A stretch of 64,000 bases of DNA from Stenotrophomonas sp. Ste86 (lineage in GTDB: Bacteria; Pseudomonadota; Gammaproteobacteria; Xanthomonadales; Xanthomonadaceae): contig NZ_JALJRW010000008.1 in assembly GCF_024519465.1 (NCBI RefSeq), positions 41,565-105,564 of the forward strand, read 5' to 3'. Positions 26,606 through 36,003 of the stretch are shown here, piece by piece. Under the pieces are notes generated by a model. That model saw nothing but the letters and a program-made list of their open reading frames with translations, had not been told where the DNA came from and did no database searches. The translations under genes were made by a program, and so were the position numbers. The number at the start of each line of letters is the position of its first letter. Position 1 is the stretch's first letter.

Positions 26606-29307
26606 TGAAGCCGATGCCGAACCAGAATCCCCTGCCTTTCCCCGGCGAAGAGCCGCCCAAGACGCCGGACGCTTCGTCCCCGTCGTCCGTTCCCGTGGCC
26701 GCCACCGGCGCCCCGGCCGATGCCGGCCAGGTACCGCCTGAGGCGCCTGTCGGCGCTGAGCCGGTCGACGTTGCGCCGTCGGCCATCGTCCCCGGCAGCC
26801 GCGCCCCGGTGGGCCGCCGCCCGTGGTGGGCGCGCCTGCTCGGCCGCCTGGTCGAGCCGTGGCTGGCGTTGAAGATCGAACCCGAGCACCCCGGCCAGTA
26901 CAACGACGGTCGCCCGGTGGTGTACGTGCTGGAGGACTACGGTCTGTCCAACGCGCTGATCCTGGACAAGGCCTGCCGCGAGGCCGGCCTGCCTTCGCCA
27001 CTGGTGCCCATCGCCGGCGATCCGACCGGGCGCAAGCGCGCCTATGTGGCGCTGTCGCGCCGGAGCAGCAGCAACTCGCTGATTCCCGAGCAGCGGGGCG
27101 CCAAGACCCATTCCGATTCGCTGGCCAAGGTGCTCCAGGCCCACCGCGCGCGCGATGAGCTGGACGTCCACCTGGTGCCGGTGTCGATCTTCGTCGGCCG
27201 TGCCCCGGACAAGCAGAGCGGCTGGTTCGCGGTGCTGTTCTCGGAAAACTGGGCGTTGGTGGGCCGTTTCCGTCGCCTGCTGGCCGTCCTGCTCAATGGC
27301 CGCAGCACCATCGTGCGGTTTGCCCCGCCGATCTCGCTGCGCAGCACGATCAACGAGGGGCTGGACCCCGAACGTACCGTGCGCAAGCTGCAGCGCGTGC
27401 TGCGTACCCACTTCCGCCGCATCCGCGAGTCGGTGATCGGCCCGGACCTGTCCACCCGCCGCCTGCTGGTGGACAAGGTGCTGGACGCGGACACCGTGCG
27501 CGAGGCGATCGCTTCGCAGGCCAAGCGCGACAACTCCAAGCCGGCCGATGCCTGGAAGAAGGCGCACGCCTACGCCTGGGAAATCGCCGCGGACTATTCC
27601 AGCCCCGCCGTGCGCTCGGCCAGCTTCATGCTCAGCCATGTCTGGAACCGCATCTACGCCGGCGTGCTGGTGCATCACCTGGACAAGTTCAAGGCCGCCG
27701 CGCCCGGGCACGAAGTGGTCTACGTGCCCAGCCACCGCAGCCACATGGACTACCTGCTGCTGTCCTACCTGCTGTACGACCGGGGCATCGTGCCGCCGCA
27801 CATCGTGGCCGGCATCAACCTCAACCTGCCGGTGGTCGGTACGCTGCTGCGCAAGGGCGGTGCGTTCTTCATCCGTCGCTCCATCCGCGGCAACGCGCTG
27901 TATTCGGCGGTGCTCAGCGAGTACGTGGCGCAGCTGGTCGCCGGTGGCTATTCGATCGAATACTTCGTCGAAGGCGGTCGCTCGCGTACCGGTCGCCTGC
28001 TGCAGCCCAAGGGCGGCATGATCTCGATGACGCTGCGCGCGTTCCTGCGCCAGCCGCGCAAGCCGGTGCTGTTCCAGCCGGTCTACATCGGCTATGAAAA
28101 GCTGATGGAAGGCGGCAGCTACCTCGACGAACTGTCCGGGCGGCCCAAGGAAAAGGAATCGATCTGGTCGCTGTTGTGGTCCATCCCCAAGGTGCTCAAG
28201 CAGAACTACGGGCAGGTGGTGGTGAACTTCGGCGAGCCGATCGCGCTCAACGACGTGCTGGCCCAGCAGGCGCCGGCGTGGAACGGGCAGCCGGTGGGCG
28301 AGGACGAGAAGCCGTCCTGGCTGTCGGGCACGGTCGACCATCTGGCCGAGCGCATCCAGGTGCACATCAACGGCGCTGCCGACGTCAATCCGATCAACCT
28401 GCTGGCGCTGGCGCTGCTGTCCACGCCCAAGCACGCGATGGGCGAGGCCGACCTGATCGCGCAGATTGAACTGTGCAAGACGCTGCTGGTGGAGATGCCG
28501 TATTCGGACCGGGTGACGGTGACGCCGCACTCGCCGGAGCGGATCATCGCCCACGCCGAAGAGATCAACGTCCTCACCCGCATCAAGCACCCGCTGGGCG
28601 ATGTGCTCAGTGTCAGCGGCGACACCGCGGTGCTGCTCAGCTACTTCCGCAACAACGTCATCCACCTGTTCACCGCCTCCTCGTGGGTGGCCTGCTGCTT
28701 CCAGAACAATCGCCGCATGAGCCGCACCGGCCTGGTCCAACTGGGCCGCACGGTGTATCCGTTCCTGCAGGCCGAGCTGTTCCTGCCGTGGACCGAGGAC
28801 GAGTTCGCCCAGCGCATCGAACAGACCATCAACGTGTTCGTGCGCGAGGGCCTGCTGCAGAACATCAACGACGATGACGGCGGCATCCTGGCGCGCAACA
28901 CCGGGCAGACCGACGAGGTGTTCCGCCTGCGTGCGATCGGCCACTCGTTGCAGCAGGCGTTCGAGCGCTATTACATCGCCATCTCGGTGCTGGTGAAGAA
29001 CGGCCCGGGCACGCTGGGTGCGGCCGAACTGGAAAGCCTGTGCCAGCAGGCTGCGCAGCGCCTGAGCCTGCTGTATGCACCGGCGGCGCCGGAGTTCTTC
29101 GACCGCACCCTGTTCCGCGGCTTCATCCAGAAACTGCGCGAACTGCGTCTGGTGTGGCCGGACGAAAACAGCAAGCTGCTGTTCGACGCGCGCCTGGATG
29201 CATGGGCCAAGGATGCCAAGTTCATCCTCGGCCGCGAACTGCGCCACACCATCGAACGGGTGAGTCCGGAAGCGGCCAAGCCGGAAGAGCCGGTCGCCAC
29301 GGATTGA
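26605..29307 (+). CDS. plsB: Glycerol-3-phosphate 1-O-acyltransferase
   Basis: This 900-residue membrane-associated enzyme adds the first acyl chain to sn-glycerol 3-phosphate in phospholipid synthesis. The acyltransferase motif I is HRSHMD (His377-x4-Asp382), followed by GAFFIRRS and FVEGGRSRTG as the glycerol-phosphate binding blocks and the VNFGEP motif. The first 70 residues are a Pro/Ala-rich, probably disordered extension, longer than in E. coli PlsB (807 residues). The start is fixed by the TAATG overlap with the lipoprotein gene. A hairpin follows the stop. Confidence 0.95.
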   Translation: MKPMPNQNPLPFPGEEPPKTPDASSPSSVPVAATGAPADAGQVPPEAPVGAEPVDVAPSAIVPGSRAPVGRRPWWARLLGRLVEPWLALKIEPEHPGQYNDGRPVVYVLEDYGLSNALILDKACREAGLPSPLVPIAGDPTGRKRAYVALSRRSSSNSLIPEQRGAKTHSDSLAKVLQAHRARDELDVHLVPVSIFVGRAPDKQSGWFAVLFSENWALVGRFRRLLAVLLNGRSTIVRFAPPISLRSTINEGLDPERTVRKLQRVLRTHFRRIRESVIGPDLSTRRLLVDKVLDADTVREAIASQAKRDNSKPADAWKKAHAYAWEIAADYSSPAVRSASFMLSHVWNRIYAGVLVHHLDKFKAAAPGHEVVYVPSHRSHMDYLLLSYLLYDRGIVPPHIVAGINLNLPVVGTLLRKGGAFFIRRSIRGNALYSAVLSEYVAQLVAGGYSIEYFVEGGRSRTGRLLQPKGGMISMTLRAFLRQPRKPVLFQPVYIGYEKLMEGGSYLDELSGRPKEKESIWSLLWSIPKVLKQNYGQVVVNFGEPIALNDVLAQQAPAWNGQPVGEDEKPSWLSGTVDHLAERIQVHINGAADVNPINLLALALLSTPKHAMGEADLIAQIELCKTLLVEMPYSDRVTVTPHSPERIIAHAEEINVLTRIKHPLGDVLSVSGDTAVLLSYFRNNVIHLFTASSWVACCFQNNRRMSRTGLVQLGRTVYPFLQAELFLPWTEDEFAQRIEQTINVFVREGLLQNINDDDGGILARNTGQTDEVFRLRAIGHSLQQAFERYYIAISVLVKNGPGTLGAAELESLCQQAAQRLSLLYAPAAPEFFDRTLFRGFIQKLRELRLVWPDENSKLLFDARLDAWAKDAKFILGRELRHTIERVSPEAAKPEEPVATD

Positions 29308-29314
29308 CGGACGC

Positions 29315-29334
29315 GGATGCGCCGAGGCGCATCC
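29315..29334 (+). terminator. Hairpin after plsB
   Basis: GGATGCGC pairs with GCGCATCC around CGAG, 7 bases past the stop. No T-run follows. Confidence 0.55.
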
Positions 29335-29381
29335 ACACGTATCCCGACGTATCCGGATCTTATTGCGTTCGCCAGCAATTC

Positions 29382-29605
29382 GTAGGTACCGACCGTTGGT
29401 CGGTACCCGCGCGCAAGCGCGGCACAAGCGTCCGGAGACGAAGCAATACGGCGTGCACCGGCTGACCGACGCTGACCACCGTCCGAAGCCGCATGCCAAG
29501 GTTCATGCCGCCGGGACGGACGGCAGCCGACCAACGGTCGGCTCTACCCTCCGGAACATCGGCGGGGAGCGGGTAGAACGGCAGCCGACCAACGGTCGGC
29601 TCTAC
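29382..29605. repeat. Three SMAG-like palindromes
   Basis: A forward element lies at 29382-29406 (GTAGGTACCGACC type). Reverse elements lie at 29524-29547 and 29582-29605 (GCCGACCAACGGTCGGCTCTAC). On the minus strand the last one's GTAG head supplies the TAG stop codon of the DUF465 gene. Confidence 0.85.
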
Positions 29606-29796
29606 GCCGGTTCGTCGGGGATCAGCATGTCTTCCAGCTTGGCGATGCAGTCCTTCAACTGCAGCTTGCGTCGTTTCAGACGCTTGAATTCCAGCTCGTC
29701 CTCGCCGTTGGCGGCCATGCGCTGGATCTGGTCATCGAGCGCGCGGTGCTCCTGCCGGAGGTGGGCAAGGCGGGCGCTGATGTCGGCGAGTGTCAT
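29602..29796 (-). CDS. Small DUF465/YdcH family protein
   Basis: The 64-residue protein is almost wholly charged alpha helix: ISARLAHLRQEHRALDDQIQ, then LEFKRLKRRKLQLKDCIAKLED. It fits the YdcH/SlyX-like DUF465 family, which forms short coiled coils of unknown function. I chose the ATG at 29796 because the family begins there; the frame stays open upstream without similarity. Its TAG stop is the TAG of a SMAG repeat head. Confidence 0.85.
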   Translation of the reverse strand: MTLADISARLAHLRQEHRALDDQIQRMAANGEDELEFKRLKRRKLQLKDCIAKLEDMLIPDEPA

Positions 29797-29888
29797 GGTA
29801 TCCACAGTCTCGAGCATACACATCCACGGTGAGCCGTGGGGGTGAACGCAGTCACTTCCCGGTGGCCGTGACGGTCGGCGCGAGCCGG

Positions 29889-29894
29889 TAGAAT
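29889..29894 (+). promoter_or_regulatory. -10 element for a probably leaderless ttcA
   Basis: TAGAAT ends 8 bases before the ttcA ATG. The bases between (GACCCCCC) contain no ribosome binding site. Confidence 0.45.
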
Positions 29895-29902
29895 GACCCC
29901 CC

Positions 29903-30814
29903 ATGAGCGCCGTCTTCGCCCTGCCCGATCCCGTCCCGCGCGCCCGCGATCCGCGCGCGCCCGACGCCGTGCAGGACAAGCTGGCGCGGCGCCTGCGCCG
30001 CCAGGTCGGCCAGGCCATCGCCGATTTCGGCATGATCGCCGACGGCGACAAGGTGATGGTGTGCCTGTCCGGCGGCAAGGACAGCTACACCCTGCTGGAC
30101 GTGCTGCTGCAGCTGCAGAAAAAGGCGCCGGTGCGCTTCGAGCTGGTCGCGGTCAACCTGGACCAGAAGCAGCCGGACTTCCCCGCGCACGTACTGCCGG
30201 CGTACCTCGAATCGATCGGGGTGGCCTACCAGGTCATCGAGCAGGACACCTATTCGGTGGTGAGCCGGGTGATTCCCGAAGGCCGCACGATGTGTTCGCT
30301 ATGCTCGCGCCTGCGCCGCGGCGCGCTGTACCGCCATGCGGCGGAGAATGGCTTCAGCAAGATCGCGTTGGGCCACCACCGCGATGACAGCGTGGCCACG
30401 TTCTTCCTCAACCTGTTCCACCATGCCAAGCTGTCGGCGATGCCGCCCAAGCTGCGCAGCGATGACGGCCAGCACGTGGTGATCCGTCCGCTAGCCTACG
30501 TGGCCGAAGACGATATCCGCGCCTATGCGCAGGCACGCGCGTTTCCGATCATCCCGTGCAACCTGTGCGGCAGCCAGGACAACCTGCAACGCCGTCAGGT
30601 CGGGCAGATGCTGCAGCAGTGGGAACAGCAGCACCCCGGCCGCATCGATCAGATCGCGCGCGCGCTGGGCAACATCCAGCCTTCGCAGCTGGCCGATCCG
30701 AGCCTGTTCGATTTCATGGCGCTGGGACGCGACGGCATTGCCGCCGCGCCGCCCACGCCGTCGGCCTGGACCGACGCCACCCCCGACGCCGGCGGCGCAT
30801 CCGGGCTGTCCTGA
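29903..30814 (+). CDS. ttcA: tRNA 2-thiocytidine biosynthesis protein
   Basis: The 303-residue enzyme thiolates cytidine 32 of certain tRNAs. The PP-loop ATPase motif SGGKDS spans residues 56-61. Two CxxC pairs, Cys131/Cys134 (MCSLCSR) and Cys219/Cys222 (CNLCGS), bind the iron-sulfur cluster. GHHRDD and the NLFH segment are also typical. The last 35 residues are a Pro/Ala-rich tail not needed for the fold. The message looks leaderless. Confidence 0.95.
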   Translation: MSAVFALPDPVPRARDPRAPDAVQDKLARRLRRQVGQAIADFGMIADGDKVMVCLSGGKDSYTLLDVLLQLQKKAPVRFELVAVNLDQKQPDFPAHVLPAYLESIGVAYQVIEQDTYSVVSRVIPEGRTMCSLCSRLRRGALYRHAAENGFSKIALGHHRDDSVATFFLNLFHHAKLSAMPPKLRSDDGQHVVIRPLAYVAEDDIRAYAQARAFPIIPCNLCGSQDNLQRRQVGQMLQQWEQQHPGRIDQIARALGNIQPSQLADPSLFDFMALGRDGIAAAPPTPSAWTDATPDAGGASGLS

Positions 30815-30859
30815 GCCGAGCCTCGCCCCGCCTTCCTTTCACGACCTATCCGGACTTCC

Positions 30860-31765
30860 ATGTTCTTTCGCAACCTGACGCTGTTCCGCTTCCCGACCGC
30901 CACCGATTTCTCCGAGGTAGATACGCTGCTGCCGCAGGTGCTGCTCAAGCCGGTCGGCCCGCTCGAAATGAATTCCCGTGGCTTCATCTCGCCGTTCGGC
31001 CGCGAGGAAAAGACCGTGTTCTCGCACCGCATCGGCGATGCGCTGTGGCTGACCGTTGGCGGTGAGGACAAGATCCTGCCGGGCGCGGTGGTCAACGATC
31101 TGCTGGCGCGCAAGCTGGAGGAAATCGAAGAGAAGGAAGGACGCAAGCCCGGCGGCCGCGAGCGCAAGCGGCTCAAGGACGACCTGCTGCACGAACTGAT
31201 GCCGCGCGCGTTCGTGAAGAGCTCGCGTACCGATGCGTTGATCGACCTCACCCACGGCTACGTGGCGGTGGACAGTTCCAGCCGCAAGACCGGCGAGAAC
31301 GTCATGTCCGACATCCGCGGCCTGCTCGGCAGCTTCCCGGCGATGCCGCTCAACGCCGAAGTGGCGCCGCGCTCGATCCTCACCGGCTGGATCGCCGGTG
31401 AGGAACTCCCGACCGGGCTGAGCCTAGGCGAAGAGTGCGAGATGAAGGACCCGGCCGAGGGCGGGGCGGTGGTCAAGTGCCAGCACCAGGAACTGCGCTG
31501 CGACGAGATCGACAAACACCTGGACGCCGGCAAGCAGGTGACCAAGCTGGCACTGGTGTTCGAGGACAACCTGTCCTTCGTGCTCGGTGATGACCTGATC
31601 GTGCGCAAGCTGAAGTTCCTGGATGGCGCGCTCGACCAGCTCGAACACGCCGACGATGACGGCCGCCGCGCCGAACTGGACGCCCGCTTCGCCCTGCAGA
31701 GCGGTGAAGTGCGCCGACTGTTCCTGCTGCTGGAAGCGGCCTTCAAGCTCAGCAAGGCCGACTGA
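30860..31765 (+). CDS. rdgC: Recombination-associated protein RdgC
   Basis: The 301-residue protein matches RdgC along its full length (MFFRNLTLFRF at the start, GFISPFGREE, RLFLLLEAAFKLSKA at the end). RdgC forms a ring around double-stranded DNA and limits RecA loading. The length is usual. It lies 45 bases after ttcA on the same strand and may be co-transcribed. A GC-rich hairpin follows. Confidence 0.95.
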   Translation: MFFRNLTLFRFPTATDFSEVDTLLPQVLLKPVGPLEMNSRGFISPFGREEKTVFSHRIGDALWLTVGGEDKILPGAVVNDLLARKLEEIEEKEGRKPGGRERKRLKDDLLHELMPRAFVKSSRTDALIDLTHGYVAVDSSSRKTGENVMSDIRGLLGSFPAMPLNAEVAPRSILTGWIAGEELPTGLSLGEECEMKDPAEGGAVVKCQHQELRCDEIDKHLDAGKQVTKLALVFEDNLSFVLGDDLIVRKLKFLDGALDQLEHADDDGRRAELDARFALQSGEVRRLFLLLEAAFKLSKAD

Positions 31766-31778
31766 CGCCCCTACCGTT

Positions 31779-31810
31779 CCGGGCGGCGCGCGGGAGCGCG
31801 CACCGCCCGG
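31779..31810 (+). terminator. Hairpin after rdgC
   Basis: CCGGGCGG pairs with CCGCCCGG, with further GCGC/GCGC pairing inside. No T-run follows. Confidence 0.5.
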
Positions 31811-31855
31811 GATCGGCTGAACAGCGCGCAGTCATGCGCCGGTCACCGCCGGCGC

Positions 31856-31861
31856 TATGCT
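31856..31861 (+). promoter_or_regulatory. -10 element for a probably leaderless YgjP-like gene
   Basis: TATGCT ends 6 bases before the ATG at 31868. No ribosome binding site is present. Confidence 0.4.
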
Positions 31862-31867
31862 GTACCC

Positions 31868-32656
31868 ATGTCTGGATTCCTCCGCCGCCTCATTTCGCCG
31901 GCTGCCCCCACCGTGCAGCGCGATACGGTACGACTGCGCCTGGAGGATGCCGAGATCGATGTGCTGCGCGTGCGTGATCCGCGGGCGCGCCGGATCAAGC
32001 TCAGCGTCGACGAGCGCGGCGTCCGCCTGACCCTGCCGCCGCGCGCCAGCCTGGTGATGGGCGAGCGTTTCCTGGAACAGCACCGCGATTGGCTGTCGAC
32101 CCAGCTGCGCAGTTACCAGGCGCAGAACCTGCCGCCGCCGCTGGTGATCGGCGAACCGGGGTTGCTGCCGCTGCGCGGTGAACTGTTGCCGTTGCGCTGG
32201 GAGAGGGGTCGCTACGCGCACATGGCGCTGGACGATGCCGGCGCGTGCCTGCACTGGCCCGCGCGCGGCACCGATGCCACCTTGCGCCGCGCGCTGCGCG
32301 AATTCTACGAAGCCCAGACCCGCGCCGATGTCGGCCAGTGGCTGCCGCGCTACCTGCCCGGCCTGCCGCGCGCACCGGCCCGGCTGCGGCTGAAGGTGAT
32401 GTCATCGCAGTGGGGCTCGCTGGCCCCGGACGGCAGCATGGCGCTGGACCTGGCGCTGGTGCTGGGGCGGCCGTCGGCGTTCGAGTACGTGCTGGTGCAC
32501 GAGCTCTGCCATCTGATCCAGGCCAATCACTCACCGGCGTTCTGGGCCGAAGTCGAGCAGCGGTTTCCGAACTGGCATGCCGAGCGGGATTACTTCCAGC
32601 TCGAAGGCCGGCGCCTGAAAGCGATGCTGCGGCAGATGCTCACCCCGGCGGGGTAG
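31868..32656 (+). CDS. YgjP-like (DUF45) M48-type metallopeptidase
   Basis: The 262-residue protein has the YgjP/DUF45 fold with the zinc-binding motif HELCH (His211, Glu212, His215) and the later HSPAFWAEVE block holding a further conserved His and Glu. The phrase MSSQWGSLAPDGSMALDLALV is typical of the family. A gluzincin-type protease is expected; no substrate is established. There is no signal peptide, so it is cytoplasmic. The TAG stop codon is the TAG of a SMAG-like repeat that starts at 32653. Confidence 0.88.
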   Translation: MSGFLRRLISPAAPTVQRDTVRLRLEDAEIDVLRVRDPRARRIKLSVDERGVRLTLPPRASLVMGERFLEQHRDWLSTQLRSYQAQNLPPPLVIGEPGLLPLRGELLPLRWERGRYAHMALDDAGACLHWPARGTDATLRRALREFYEAQTRADVGQWLPRYLPGLPRAPARLRLKVMSSQWGSLAPDGSMALDLALVLGRPSAFEYVLVHELCHLIQANHSPAFWAEVEQRFPNWHAERDYFQLEGRRLKAMLRQMLTPAG

Positions 32657-32816
32657 CGCCACGCCATGCGTGGCTGCCTGTCATCCGGGCGTCCTGGACG
32701 CCTGATGCAGCGCGTCGGTCAGGGTCAACGTCGGTCGATAGGCCAACGGGTCGACGATCCGGTTGCGGCGGCATGTGCCGCGCTGGCGCGCGGTATCCAC
32801 GCATGGCGTGGCGCTA
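32653..32816. repeat. Pair of SMAG-like palindromes facing each other
   Basis: A forward element (GTAGCGCCACGCCATGCGTGGC) starts at 32653 and a reverse one (CCACGCATGGCGTGGCGCTAC) ends at 32816. A decayed copy (GCCACGGCATGCGTGGCG) follows near 32860. The 239 bases between the flanking genes hold nothing else. Confidence 0.8.
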
Positions 32817-32895
32817 CGGGTCTTGCCCGGTGCTTCGGTGATGTTTCCGCTGGGGAGGGCCACGGCATGCGTGGCGACCGTCCGCGTTGGACCCG

Positions 32896-33768
32896 TCAGC
32901 GATCCATCCGCGCGGTGGCGGCCTGCGCCCAGCGCTCGGCCACGCGCGGGGCGGTGATGCACACGGCCTGGTCGGTGACGGTGGTGACCGCCCGTTCGAG
33001 CAGCTGGATGTCCGCTTCATGCTGGCGTGCCACGTGCGGGTCCTCGAAGAAGATCGCGCGCTGGCAGTGGCCTTCCAGCACGCGGTCGGCGATCTGCGCA
33101 TCGCCGCCCATCGGGCCGCTCTGGTAGCGCGCCACCCACGCCTGGTCCTGCGGCCAGCCGCGGCTCCAGGCCAGTTCGTTGAGGCGCTGGCCGGTGGTGC
33201 CCGTGCCGACCCGGTGGTGGAACCGGGACAACAGATCGAAATGCGCATCGGCGAAGGCCAGCATCGCCGGCTTCATCGCATCGTGGGCGATCAGCGCCAG
33301 GGTCTGGCGCTCGAACGCGTGCAGGTCGTCCGCGCCCGGATCGGCGACCAGCCCGGCGTGCACACGTTCCACTTCCACCCAGTCGCGCGCGGTGGCCACG
33401 GTGGAGATGAACGGCTTGCCGTGGATCACGCACTGGCGCTTGAGCGCGGTGGCCTCGGGGAACACCGAGGACGGGTCGACCGGGTCCATCAGGTAGATCG
33501 CCCCGTCCAGGGTGCGTTCCGGCGCGCCCATCCCGACCACTTCGGCGACCAGTTTCATCAGCCCGCCCTCGCGCCCGTTCGGGTAGCGCTGCAGCGGCGC
33601 GAAGTCGGGCAGGAAGCCCAGCCGCTGGATCGCATCGAAGGTGCGCCCGACCGCGTGCAGTTCCACCCCGAGCTCGCGCAGCCCGCCGTCGCAGGCGCGC
33701 AGCCAGCGGAACAGCGCGGCGTGCTTGTCATGGTGGTGCAGGCGGTTGGCGGCCAGGCCGATGCGCAT
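32896..33768 (-). CDS. mgsA: Methylglyoxal synthase with duplicated domain
   Basis: The 290-residue protein is about twice the size of the usual enzyme (about 150). The C-terminal half is a complete methylglyoxal synthase domain that makes methylglyoxal from dihydroxyacetone phosphate. Residues matching the E. coli active site keep their order and spacing: AHDAMK (His162, Asp163, Lys166), TGTTG (189-193), SGPMGGD (217-223, Asp223), Asp243, His250 and Asp253. The N-terminal half (about 1-135) has the same fold pattern (LMDPVD at 93-98, then FISTVATARDWVEV), but NR replaces the His-Asp pair and GREGGL replaces GPMGGD, so it is probably inactive. The symbol applies to the C-terminal domain. Confidence 0.8.
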   Translation of the reverse strand: MRIGLAANRLHHHDKHAALFRWLRACDGGLRELGVELHAVGRTFDAIQRLGFLPDFAPLQRYPNGREGGLMKLVAEVVGMGAPERTLDGAIYLMDPVDPSSVFPEATALKRQCVIHGKPFISTVATARDWVEVERVHAGLVADPGADDLHAFERQTLALIAHDAMKPAMLAFADAHFDLLSRFHHRVGTGTTGQRLNELAWSRGWPQDQAWVARYQSGPMGGDAQIADRVLEGHCQRAIFFEDPHVARQHEADIQLLERAVTTVTDQAVCITAPRVAERWAQAATARMDR

Positions 33769-33892
33769 GGGAAGTGTCCGGGACGGGAAGACCGCATTCT
33801 ATGTCGCTTCCTGCCGTGTGAAAGCGCGACCACCGTCACCGGCCTTCACACGTTTTCGTATTAGTTGCATGGTTCGGGGGTGGGCCATAACC

Positions 33893-33908
33893 GACAGTGG
33901 GTACTGTC
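33893..33908. promoter_or_regulatory. Short inverted repeat before the orphan small gene
   Basis: GACAGT and ACTGTC flank GGGT, 21 bases before the ATG at 33930. It could be an operator or a 5' hairpin. Confidence 0.3.
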
Positions 33909-33929
33909 AGTCAATCAGGACGTCCTGCC

Positions 33930-34220
33930 ATGACCCCCTCCAATTTCGCTCACTCCCTGTCAGCCCTGTCCTCGGCAGATGACCGCAGCGCCCGCATCCG
34001 CGCGCTCGGCCGTTTGTTGCGGCATGCCGCCGCCGGCGATGCGGACGTGCTGCTGGCCGGCCTGGCGCGCATGCTGGACGCGCATATCGGCAAGGAACAT
34101 GCCGATGGTGCCAGCAACGAGCGCATCCGCGACCAGCTCGATGAAATCCAGCTGCTGCTGGCATTGGAAATCGAGCGCGCCGGGGTACGCGCGGCCGCGC
34201 CGCTGTCGAACGCGGCCTGA
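33930..34220 (+). CDS. Small helical protein of unknown function
   Basis: The 96-residue protein is predicted to be almost entirely helical and soluble, with no signal peptide, membrane segment or Cys. Helices include RSARIRALGRLLRHAA, DVLLAGLARMLDAHIG and ERIRDQLDEIQLLLALEIE. It is weakly acidic with paired Arg. I recognise no family. AGGACGT lies upstream of the ATG as a possible ribosome binding site, and an inverted repeat precedes it. It stands alone between the methylglyoxal synthase gene (divergent) and a repeat array. Confidence 0.6.
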   Translation: MTPSNFAHSLSALSSADDRSARIRALGRLLRHAAAGDADVLLAGLARMLDAHIGKEHADGASNERIRDQLDEIQLLLALEIERAGVRAAAPLSNAA

Positions 34221-34224
34221 AAAG

Positions 34225-34440
34225 CAGCCGGGCATGGCCCGGCAACCACGACCAACCCCAAGGAAGCCGGTAGTGCCGGGCCATGCCCGGCAACGCGATC
34301 AACCCCAACGAAGCGGGTAGTGCCGGGCCATGCCCGGCAACGCGATCAACCACAACGAAGCGGGTAGTGCCGGGCCATGCCCGGCAACCACGACCAACCA
34401 CAACGAAGCCGCTACTGCCAGCCCACGCCCGGCAACCGCG
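34225..34440. repeat. 47-bp tandem array of SMAG-like elements (GCCGGGC type)
   Basis: GTAG heads fall at 34270, 34317 and 34364, 47 bases apart, each with the palindrome GCCGGGCCATGCCCGGC and a spacer CAACGCGATCAACCxCAACGAAGC. A fourth, decayed unit starts in register at 34411 (GCTACTGCCAGCCC). A reverse-type copy precedes the array at 34225. Confidence 0.9.
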
Positions 34441-34469
34441 CACAGCGCGGCCCCGGCACGCCCGCCGCG

Positions 34470-35995
<1,526 letters not shown>

Positions 35996-36003
35996 GTGGA
36001 CGG

